A stretch of 64,000 nt of DNA from Nitrobacter sp051535235 (lineage in GTDB: Bacteria > Pseudomonadota > Alphaproteobacteria > Rhizobiales > Xanthobacteraceae), in assembly GCF_051535235.1 (NCBI RefSeq), contig NZ_JBPPLZ010000001.1, positions 434,001-498,000 on the forward strand, read 5' to 3'. Numbering within the stretch: position 1 is the first letter of the stretch; the number at the start of each line of letters is the position of its first letter. The notes beneath the pieces are model-generated. The model did no database searches. It was not told where the DNA came from and saw only the letters and a list, made by a program, of their open reading frames with translations. Shown piece by piece: positions 40,523 to 47,434 of this stretch. The translations under genes and the position numbers were made by a program.

Positions 40523-41766
40523 GCTCCTCCTCCCGCCAGATCAGCGTCGCCGTCAGCGGTCCTGGGACGGCTCCCGCCCTTGCCGGCAACCTTTTTGTAC
40601 CACGAAAATACCCACGCGGCTGCGGACATGATCAGGATTCCGCAAAGGCTGATAACGAAGTGAATCCCGGCGCCGCCGGACAACTCCGCGAGGATGAACT
40701 GTCCGGCGAATGCCAGGAAGACGCCGATGCAGAAAATCTCCAGCGAGTGCTGGCCGCACAGGATCATCGGCCGCAGCCATGGCGAGGTCAGCCCGGGCCA
40801 GTCCCTCGGCAGGAAGCGGACGGTGAGCGCAGCGAGCGCCAGGAAATGGGCGATGCGAAGCACGTCGAGGTTGGTCTTGTCGATGGGATACATCCACTGC
40901 TCGACGATGCGCGGCATGAAATAGTTGAGCTGCGGCACATGCCAGGTCAGCGTCGTGTAGAAGGCGAACAGCAGATAGGCGACGCAAATCCACAGCGTGA
41001 CCGGCGAGCGGATGATGCGCGACGTCCGCTTCGCGCCTCCGAGCGCGCACCACGCCCCGAACACGAACAGCAGTTGCCAGGCGAAGGGATTGAAGAACCA
41101 GACCCCGTTGGGATAGGCCGGCAGCGCCAGATCGAACTGCCAGGTGAGCGCATAAAGGCCGACCGACAGCGCCAGCGCCAGGTCTGCCTTGCGCTGCATC
41201 AGCGCCAGCATCGGCGGAAAGAAAAGCATCAGCGCGATATAGAGCGGCAGCACGTCCATGTTGACGGGCCTGAACTTCAGCAGCATCGCCTGCACGATCG
41301 TGACGTCGGGCTGCTTGAGGAAATCGAGAATGCCCATTTCCTCGGTGTAAAGCGGGTTCTCGAAACGGCTCGCGACGTAGGAAATTTCTGCGAGAAAAAT
41401 CGTGAACAGGAAGATGTGCGCCACGTAGATCTGCCAGACGCGCTTGAGAATGCGCGCGGCGGCGACGACAAATCCCCGCTGCAGCATGACCCGCCCGTAG
41501 ACGAATGCCGCCGTATAGCCGGAGATGAAGATGAAAATCTCGGTGGCGTCGCTGAAGCCGTAATTGCGGATGGTGAGCCAGGTCAGAAGGTTCTGCGGCA
41601 GATGGTCGATGAAGATCAGCCAGAGCGCCAGCCCGCGGAACAGATCGAGCCGCAGCTCGCGTTCGGCGGGCGCGGTCGGACTCGAAATGGCCGGTGCTTC
41701 GCGCGTGGCGCCATCGGCCGCCACCTTGGCGCGGGCTCCGACAACCTGATCGGCAACCGACGGCAT
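40519..41766 (-). CDS. OpgC-domain membrane acyltransferase
   Basis: 415 residues with about ten membrane segments. The N-terminal ELRLDLFRGLALWLIFIDHL is the OpgC hallmark (catalytic His region), followed by FSDATEIFIFISGYTAAFVY. OpgC transfers succinyl groups to osmoregulated periplasmic glucans in some bacteria; related proteins transfer other acyl groups. It is the first gene of a three-gene operon with two SGNH hydrolases. An N-terminal extension of about 35 residues is polar and alanine-rich. No opgG/opgH gene lies here. Confidence 0.88.
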   Translation of the reverse strand: MPSVADQVVGARAKVAADGATREAPAISSPTAPAERELRLDLFRGLALWLIFIDHLPQNLLTWLTIRNYGFSDATEIFIFISGYTAAFVYGRVMLQRGFVVAAARILKRVWQIYVAHIFLFTIFLAEISYVASRFENPLYTEEMGILDFLKQPDVTIVQAMLLKFRPVNMDVLPLYIALMLFFPPMLALMQRKADLALALSVGLYALTWQFDLALPAYPNGVWFFNPFAWQLLFVFGAWCALGGAKRTSRIIRSPVTLWICVAYLLFAFYTTLTWHVPQLNYFMPRIVEQWMYPIDKTNLDVLRIAHFLALAALTVRFLPRDWPGLTSPWLRPMILCGQHSLEIFCIGVFLAFAGQFILAELSGGAGIHFVISLCGILIMSAAAWVFSWYKKVAGKGGSRPRTADGDADLAGGGA

Positions 41767-42146
41767 GCGCTCTGTTTCGAAACGTCTCGATCGCCCCCGA
41801 CCGAGACTGATTTACGGGACGACAGCTTCACGCTAACGGTGACAAAAAAGCAATATTGCGGCCGGAATTCCGGCCCGGAACTGCACGGTTTCACAACTAA
41901 GTGGGGGCTGGTTCCTGGGCCTGTTTTCGCTATGATCGCCCCCGACGCCTTGAGCCTTCCGCTTCCGACGAGGCACTCTATGTTTTTGGTTTGATGCGTT
42001 TTCTTCGCGCGAACACGCTGGCGCGTATTCCGCAAAGGTGGATGCCGGTTTTGCGATCGGAATCCGCGCAAGTTATAAATTGAGGGCATTTTCTTCACGC
42101 TAACCGGATTCCACTTAGCCGGAAAATGCTCTAGAGAGAGTTTGAG
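41767..42146. other. Intergenic region between opgC and apaG, with palindrome and repeat
   Basis: 380 bases without a supported gene. A perfect 16-bp palindrome, GGCCGGAATTCCGGCC, lies at 41860-41875, about 95 bp before the opgC start. The right part (41991-42134) is an interspersed repeat. The apaG ribosome-binding site GAGAGTTTGAG lies at the right edge. Confidence 0.6.
41991..42134. repeat. Interspersed repeat, compound family A element
   Basis: Contains TTGATGCGTTTTCTTCGCGC, AAAGGTGGATGCCGGTTTTG, GGGCATTTTCTTCACGCTAA and CCGGAAAATGCTCTAGA, which are shuffled blocks also seen at 31531-31634 and 46-110. Inverted parts GCATTTTC / GAAAATGC allow a long hairpin. It lies directly upstream of apaG. 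Confidence 0.7.
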
Positions 42147-42542
42147 ATGTACCGCGCCGTTACCCGCCAGATCGAAGTCACCGTTGAGCCGAACTTCATG
42201 CCGGAGCGATCGTCGGCTGAGCGAGGCCATTTTTTCTGGTCCTACACCGTGGTCATCACCAATGCCGGGTCGGATACCGTCCAGTTGCGCACGCGGCACT
42301 GGATCATCACCGATGCCTCCGGGCGGAAGCAGGAAGTCCGCGGCGAGGGCGTGGTCGGCGAGCAGCCGGTGCTCGCGCCCGGCGAGCGCTTCGAATACAC
42401 CAGCGGCGTTCCGCTGCCGACCGCCAACGGCTTCATGAGCGGCCGCTATCAGATGATCTCGGTCCGAAGCGGCGATGCGTTCGAAATCGATGTCCCCACC
42501 TTCTCGCTCGACAGCCCTGACAGCAAGCGCGTGCTCAACTGA
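42147..42542 (+). CDS. apaG: ApaG-domain protein
   Basis: 131 residues, the usual length. The beta-sandwich ApaG domain shows FFWSYTVVITNAGSDTVQLR, RHWIITDASGRKQEVRGEGV, VGEQPVLAPGERFEYTSGVP and the GRYQMISVRSG block. The role is not settled; in enterobacteria it is linked to cobalt/magnesium tolerance and Ap4A, and the domain also occurs in F-box proteins. GAGAGTTTGAG supports the ATG. The convergent neighbour is hslO; a CACGCCGG / CCGGCGTG hairpin (42560-42581) inside the end of hslO could stop both transcripts. Confidence 0.92.
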   Translation: MYRAVTRQIEVTVEPNFMPERSSAERGHFFWSYTVVITNAGSDTVQLRTRHWIITDASGRKQEVRGEGVVGEQPVLAPGERFEYTSGVPLPTANGFMSGRYQMISVRSGDAFEIDVPTFSLDSPDSKRVLN

Positions 42543-42553
42543 ACAGGCGGCAC

Positions 42554-43558
42554 CTATTCCACGCCGGCTTCCTCCGGCGTGAATTCGTACACCGAACTGC
42601 AGAACTCGCAGGTCACCGCGACCTTGCCGTCCTGCACCATCCCGGAGCGGTCCTGCGGCGCGAAGCTCTTCAGCATCGCCGCCACCGCGTCGCGCGAGCA
42701 GGAACATTGCGCGTGCAGGGCCTGCGATGGAAACACCCTGACCCCGCGCTCATGGAACAGCCGGTACAGCAGGCGTTCGCCCGATAAATCTGGATCGATC
42801 AGTTCGAGATCCTCGACGGTTGCGATCAGCGACTGGCCCTCGACCCAGGCATCGTCCTCCGCCACCGTATGCACCGCGCTGCCTTCGGGCGCGTCGCCGG
42901 GATCGAGATCGGCCTGACGCGCGCGTTCCGGCGCCTTGGGCAGGAATTGCAGCAGCATGCCGCCGCCGCGCCAGCCGCGTTTCGGACCATTGCCGTCCCG
43001 GCGCCACTCCTCGCCGACCGCGAGGCGGACCCGCGTCGGTATCTGTTCCGAGCGCAGGAAATATTCATGCGCGGCATCTTCGAGGCTGCCGCCTTCCAGC
43101 GCCACCAGGCCCTGATAGCGGCTCATGTCCGGCCCCTGATCGATGGTCATGGCGAGATGACCGCGTCCGAGCAGCGCGCCGGAATCCTGCGCATCGTCGA
43201 GCCGCGTCCTGTCGAAACGGGCATAGGCCCGCAGCCGCTCCGGCGCCCGAAAGTCGACGATCAGGAACGACACCGGGCCGTCGGTCTGGGTCTGCAGGAT
43301 GAAGCGGCCCTCGAACTTGAGCGAGGAGCCGAGCAGCGTCGTCAGCACGATCGCCTCGCCGAGCAGCTTGGCGACCGGCGCGGGATAGTCGTGCCGGACC
43401 AGCAGTTCGTCGAGCGCGGGTCCGAGCCGCGTCAGCCGTCCGCGCAGATCGAGCGCGCTCACCCCGAACGGAATTACCGCATCGTCGACCGGAACAGCCG
43501 AGGGCGCGCGCACCGGGGTTTCAGGTGAAATAGCGGAGTCGGACGGTTGTGAGGTCAT
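42554..43558 (-). CDS. hslO: Hsp33 redox-regulated chaperone HslO
   Basis: 334 residues. Hsp33 holds unfolded proteins under oxidative stress; its C-terminal zinc site senses oxidation. The four cysteines are present as CSCS (HAQCSCSRDAVAAML; CxC) and CEFC (VTCEFCSSVYEF; CxxC). The N-terminal domain contains LLGSSLKFEGRFILQTQTDG and SYRDF-like QGPDMSRYQGLVALEGGSLE segments. A 25-residue polar N-terminal extension precedes the conserved core. It is encoded convergently with apaG and next to an osmC-like gene, consistent with peroxide/oxidative stress handling. Confidence 0.94.
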   Translation of the reverse strand: MTSQPSDSAISPETPVRAPSAVPVDDAVIPFGVSALDLRGRLTRLGPALDELLVRHDYPAPVAKLLGEAIVLTTLLGSSLKFEGRFILQTQTDGPVSFLIVDFRAPERLRAYARFDRTRLDDAQDSGALLGRGHLAMTIDQGPDMSRYQGLVALEGGSLEDAAHEYFLRSEQIPTRVRLAVGEEWRRDGNGPKRGWRGGGMLLQFLPKAPERARQADLDPGDAPEGSAVHTVAEDDAWVEGQSLIATVEDLELIDPDLSGERLLYRLFHERGVRVFPSQALHAQCSCSRDAVAAMLKSFAPQDRSGMVQDGKVAVTCEFCSSVYEFTPEEAGVE

Positions 43559-43673
43559 GCCGCTCTATCTGGGGTCGGGGGTGCGGGATCGAAACCCCTC
43601 GAAAGCCGGATTCGGCTTCGTCTGCGTTCCGCTCCGGCAACAAACGCTCCAGAACATGCGTGCAGGGCCTTCC

Positions 43674-44183
43674 TCACGCCCTTTTCATCTCGACAGATAC
43701 TTTCGGTCCATTTTTGATGGTCTGATAGACGACGCAATAGCGCTCGGTCAGCTTGAGAAGCAGATCGAGCTTGTCCTGCGGCGCATCGGTCTCGACATCG
43801 AACCGCAGGCGGATCGATTCGAAGCCGACCGGCGTTTCCTTGTCGACGCCGAGCGTGCCGCGAAAATCGAGATCGCCCTCGGCGCTGACGTGGCCGGATT
43901 TCAGCGGCACCTCGATTGCGGTCGCAACCGACTTCAGCGTGACGCCGGCGCAGGCGACCAGCGCCTCGAGCAGCATGTCGCCGGAGCACAATTCGAGGCC
44001 GGAGCCGCCGGTGGCCGGATGAAGCCCCGCGATCGCAAGCGCGCGGCCGGTCTCCACCTTGCAGGCGATGCCTTCGTTCTCGATCGAACCTTTGGCCTTC
44101 AGCGTGATCAGCGCCGACTTCGGGTCGCTCTTGTAACGCTCCTTGATCGGGGCCTGCGTGGCGCGAAGCTCGGCGGCATCCAT
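43674..44183 (-). CDS. OsmC/Ohr-superfamily protein
   Basis: 169 residues from the ATG at 44183 (GGAGAGAGGTTG upstream). OsmC fold with the first peroxidatic-type cysteine in LELCSGDMLLEALVACAGVT; the second conserved cysteine position appears as Cys in the same helix and later in ERYCVVYQTI. OsmC-family proteins reduce organic peroxides with a thiol pair in the cytoplasm, or lack activity in divergent subgroups. The spacing of cysteines is not the textbook Ohr pattern, so I call only the superfamily. It lies next to hslO on the same strand. Confidence 0.85.
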   Translation of the reverse strand: MDAAELRATQAPIKERYKSDPKSALITLKAKGSIENEGIACKVETGRALAIAGLHPATGGSGLELCSGDMLLEALVACAGVTLKSVATAIEVPLKSGHVSAEGDLDFRGTLGVDKETPVGFESIRLRFDVETDAPQDKLDLLLKLTERYCVVYQTIKNGPKVSVEMKRA

Positions 44184-44241
44184 CAACCTCTCTCCTTTTC
44201 CTGAATTCATTCAGAGCAATTGTAGTCACGGCGCGCCGGGT

Positions 44242-45027
44242 TCACCACCACAGCGCATCGCCGGTCTCGGCCGCCGCCGTCGGATCGGGCGCGGCCTGGT
44301 CGAGCGAGCGATCGAGTGCGGTCAGGATGCGCCGCTTGGTGGTCTCGAACAGGTCCGAATTGCGGTCGCGCGGACGCGCCAGGCTGATCTCGGCCTGCTC
44401 GAACAGCCGCCCGGGCCGCGGCCGCATCACCAGCACCCGGTCCGCCAGCACCACCGCCTCGTCGACGTCGTGAGTCACGAGCAGCAGTGTCGGACGCGTC
44501 TCCGACCACAGATCGAGCAGGTGGTCCTGCAGATCGCGTCGGGTGAAGGCGTCGAGCGCGGAAAACGGCTCGTCGAGCAGAAGCACTTCGGGCCGCACCA
44601 CCAGCGCCCGCGCGATCGCGACGCGCTGCGCCTGTCCGCCCGACAGTTCGCGCGGCCACGCCCTGGCCTTGTCGGATAGGCCGACCTTGCCAAGCGCGGC
44701 GGCGACGCGTTCCCGCCGCTCGGTCGCAGACACGTCCGACAGACCGAAGCCGATATTGTCGGCGACGCTCAACCACGGCAGCAGCCGCGGCTCCTGGAAG
44801 ATGATGCCGACCTTCGGGTGCGGCGCGGTGAGGGCTTCGCCGTCGAGCGTGATGGCGCCGTAGCTGGCGCGGTCGAGGCCGGCGACGGCGCGCAGCAGCG
44901 TCGATTTCCCGCAGCCGGAGCCGCCGATCACGGCGACGATCTCGCCGAGCCTGATCTCGATCGAAAATCGCTCGAGCGCGTTGACGCCGTTGGGGTAGGT
45001 CTTGCCGACGCGGTCGAGCACCAGCAT
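44242..45027 (-). CDS. ABC transporter ATPase, nitrate/sulfonate/taurine family
   Basis: 261 residues. Walker A GGSGCGKSTLLRAVAGL, Q-loop IIFQEPRLLPW, signature ELSGGQAQRVAIARAL, Walker B EVLLLDEPFSALD and H-loop LLLVTHDVDEAV are all intact. The EPRLLPW(L) and PFSALDAFTR segments are typical of SsuB/TauB-type ATPases. The ATG overlaps the stop of the permease gene (TGATG). It energises import of a small sulfur- or nitrogen-containing organic anion with the permease and binding protein encoded next to it. Confidence 0.92.
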   Translation of the reverse strand: MLVLDRVGKTYPNGVNALERFSIEIRLGEIVAVIGGSGCGKSTLLRAVAGLDRASYGAITLDGEALTAPHPKVGIIFQEPRLLPWLSVADNIGFGLSDVSATERRERVAAALGKVGLSDKARAWPRELSGGQAQRVAIARALVVRPEVLLLDEPFSALDAFTRRDLQDHLLDLWSETRPTLLLVTHDVDEAVVLADRVLVMRPRPGRLFEQAEISLARPRDRNSDLFETTKRRILTALDRSLDQAAPDPTAAAETGDALWW

Positions 45028-45872
45028 CAGAACGCCCCGCGGTTTGGCGCGAACGCATCCTGCCAGCGCAGGAACGGCATCGCCGCGATTTCGATCAGCC
45101 AGTCGGTGGTCTTGCCGAGAATCGCGAAAATCACGATGGCGGCGAGAATCTGCGCCGGCTTGCCGAGTTGCTGGCCGTCGATCAGGAGATAGCCGAGCCC
45201 TTCGGACGCGCCCATGAATTCCGCCGCCACCACGAACATCCAGCCGAGGCCGAGCCCGACGCGCAACGACACCACATAGGCCGGCAGCACCGCGGGCAGC
45301 AGAATGCGCCGGATCATCGCCGGCCCGCTTAGACGGAAGGTGCGGCCGACCTCGACGATCTTGCGATCGACCGAGAGGATCGCGCCCATGACGCCCAGAT
45401 AGATCGGGAAAAACACGCCGACGGCGATCAGGGCGACCTTGGACAACTCGAAAATGCCGAGCCACAGGATGAACAGCGGCACCCAGGCGATCGAGGGAAT
45501 GGCGCGCAACGCCTGGATGGTCGGATCGAGCAGTTGTCGCGCCAGCCCCCAATAGCCCGAGATCGCGCCCAGCACGGTGCCGGCCGCAACGCCGAGCGCG
45601 AATCCGGCGCCGACGCGCTCGAGCGTGGTCGCCATGTGGCGGAACAACTCGCCGCTGCGGGCGAGTTCGTCGATCGTTGCAATAACCGTCGACGGCGGCG
45701 GCACCAGTCGTCCATTGGACCAGCCGGCGGCCACCGCCCATTCCCACGCGACGGCCGCGGTGAGCGGCAGCAGCAGGCCCAGCGCCGGACGCGTCCAGCG
45801 CCTCCACCGCGTCGCAGACGGCGGGGCGAGCGACTTTGGGCTCTCGACGGGGGTGTCCAGCGTCATTGTCAT
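45027..45872 (-). CDS. ABC transporter permease, nitrate/sulfonate/taurine family
   Basis: 281 residues from the ATG at 45872 (a second in-frame ATG lies two codons on). About six membrane segments with the EAA-type cytoplasmic loop VGRTFRLSGPAMIRRILLPA; LRAIPSIAWVPLFILWLGIF is the standard SsuC/TauC block. It overlaps the ATPase gene. The binding-protein gene lies upstream, but 360 bases of interspersed repeats separate the two, which is unusual for this operon type. Confidence 0.92.
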   Translation of the reverse strand: MTMTLDTPVESPKSLAPPSATRWRRWTRPALGLLLPLTAAVAWEWAVAAGWSNGRLVPPPSTVIATIDELARSGELFRHMATTLERVGAGFALGVAAGTVLGAISGYWGLARQLLDPTIQALRAIPSIAWVPLFILWLGIFELSKVALIAVGVFFPIYLGVMGAILSVDRKIVEVGRTFRLSGPAMIRRILLPAVLPAYVVSLRVGLGLGWMFVVAAEFMGASEGLGYLLIDGQQLGKPAQILAAIVIFAILGKTTDWLIEIAAMPFLRWQDAFAPNRGAF

Positions 45873-46010
45873 TGCCAAACCCTGTCCGGCCGCCGATTGC
45901 AAGATCGAAAAACGGCTAGTGGTCCGATTCCAACATTCGCAGCTCGTTGCAGCGAGATTTCTTGCGAATGTCAGAATCGAAAGACCACCAGCGAATATAA
46001 GTAACTGGTG

Positions 46011-46077
46011 GAGCTTTGAATTCGACATTCGCTTCCGCGACTCGAGGTTGACCGCGCGAATGTCAAATTCGCTCCAC
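46011..46077. repeat. Interspersed repeat, family C
   Basis: GAGCTTTGAATTCGACATTC ... AATGTCAAATTCGCTCCAC; the right end is identical over 19 bases to that of the copy at 12012-12076. The ends are inverted to each other. Confidence 0.8.
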
Positions 46078-46094
46078 GAGCGCATGATCCGCCA

Positions 46095-46192
46095 AAGTGT
46101 GAGCGGTTTGGCGAAAAGATCATGCGCATTCTCACTATTTAGAGCGCGATCGGACGCAAAACCGGAATCCGCTTTTGCTGATCGCGCTCTAA
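46095..46192. repeat. Interspersed repeat, family E
   Basis: AAGTGTGAGCGGTTTGGCGA, TGCGCATTCTCACTATTTAG, AGCGCGATCGG and TGATCGCGCTCTAAA; its relative is at 17784-17868. AGAGCGCGATC / GATCGCGCTCT is a perfect inverted pair spanning about 50 bases. Confidence 0.75.
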
Positions 46193-46235
46193 ACCCGGCA
46201 CTCCGGTTCTCGCCGTTTCCGGACCAGCCGACCGA

Positions 46236-47210
46236 TCAGTTGGCCGGCAGCGGAATCTGATCGTCGATCAGGCCGTCGAGCGCAGCCTTGACGTCGACCT
46301 TGGCGTCGAGGACGCCAGCCTGCTGGAGCGCCAGGCCGGCCGCGAGAATGGTGTCGCGCTGGGCCTTGCCGATCTTGCCGTTCGAGATGTCGGTGCGCTC
46401 GCGCAACTGTTTCTCGACCACGTCTTTCGGCAGCTTGGTTGCGGCGATGAAGCTCGCTTCCAGTTCCTCCGGATGGGCGACCGCATATTTGCGCGCGGTC
46501 TCATAGACGGCCAGCACGCGCTGCGTGATCTCGGGATATTTCTTCAGGAACTCTTCCCGCACGTTGAGGATGCCGTAGGTGTTGGCGTCGGCATCGCGGT
46601 AGAACAGCCGCGCGCCGTCCTGCAGTTCCGCCTGCGCCATCATCGGATCGAGACCGGCCCAGGCTTCGACGTCGCCGCGGATCAACGCGGTCTTGCCGTC
46701 CGGATGCTGCAGCAGCACCGGCACGATGTCCTTTTCGGACATGCCGAACTTCTGCAGCGCGCGCACCAGGAAGATATGCGGATCGGTGCCGCGCGTGACT
46801 GCGACGCGCTTGCCCTTGAGGTCGGTGACCGTCTTGATCGTCGTGTCCTTGCGGGTGACGAGCGCCGTCCATTCCGGTTTCGAATAGACATAGACGGATT
46901 TGAGCGGATTGCCGTTGATCCTTGCCACCAGCGCCGCGGAACCGGCGGTGGAGCCGAAATCGATCGAGCCGGCGTTCAGAAATTCGAGCGCCTTGTTGGA
47001 ACCGAGGGTCTGGACCCAGCGCACGGTGATGCCGTCCTTGGCGAATTCCTTCTCGATCAGGCCCTTGTCCTTCATCAGCATCGACACCGGGTTGTAGGTC
47101 GCCCAGTCGATATGAATTTCCTTCGGCGCGTCAGCGGCGAACGCCGCCGCGGGCAAAAGCGTGGCGGCGGCGATGGCGGCGAGCACGGCGCGTCGTGCGG
47201 GCTTGAACAT
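46236..47210 (-). CDS. Sulfonate/taurine-type ABC transporter substrate-binding protein
   Basis: 324 residues from the ATG at 47210 (AGGAG 11 bases upstream), with signal peptide LAAIAAATLLPAAAFAAD. The NMT1/SsuA-like fold shows KEIHIDWATYNPVSMLMKD, NAGSIDFGSTAGSAALVARI, KGKRVAVTRGTDPHIFLVRA and DVEAWAGLDPMMA. The YNPVSMLMKDKG and KPEWTALV segments suit aliphatic sulfonate binders. It should deliver the ligand to the downstream permease/ATPase. The ligand itself is inferred from family only. Confidence 0.9.
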   Translation of the reverse strand: MFKPARRAVLAAIAAATLLPAAAFAADAPKEIHIDWATYNPVSMLMKDKGLIEKEFAKDGITVRWVQTLGSNKALEFLNAGSIDFGSTAGSAALVARINGNPLKSVYVYSKPEWTALVTRKDTTIKTVTDLKGKRVAVTRGTDPHIFLVRALQKFGMSEKDIVPVLLQHPDGKTALIRGDVEAWAGLDPMMAQAELQDGARLFYRDADANTYGILNVREEFLKKYPEITQRVLAVYETARKYAVAHPEELEASFIAATKLPKDVVEKQLRERTDISNGKIGKAQRDTILAAGLALQQAGVLDAKVDVKAALDGLIDDQIPLPAN

Positions 47211-47434
47211 GATAATGTCTCCTGGGAGGTTGAAAATGCGAGCCGTTCGGCCGGGCGAAAAAGCCATCTTATGTCAAATAGTTGTAAACCTCAGTCAACG
47301 AGAAAATAGATTTTTCGGATGCTCCGGCGGGAGCAGATCCTTGCTCAAAGCCGGTAGCGCGAAGCATGGACCCATCGTGTGCGGCCGACAATCTCCGGTG
47401 ACAGCCCGCGTGGCGTCCGTTATCCGGGTAGGCG

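Larger units (their letters stand above)
45873..46235. other. Repeat-filled gap between permease and binding-protein genes
   Basis: 363 bases with no gene. From left to right it holds a family C repeat with an outer imperfect inverted pair (AGTGGTCCGATTCCAACATT / GAATCGAAAGACCACCAG, 45920-46000), the family C core 46011-46077 and a family E repeat at 46095-46192. These separate two genes that would normally be contiguous. Confidence 0.75.

Noticed and set aside
40168..41994. A 608-codon open frame on the plus strand
   Set aside because: It lies opposite the SGNH and OpgC genes, whose start/stop overlaps and motifs are convincing; the antisense product is charged and repetitive.
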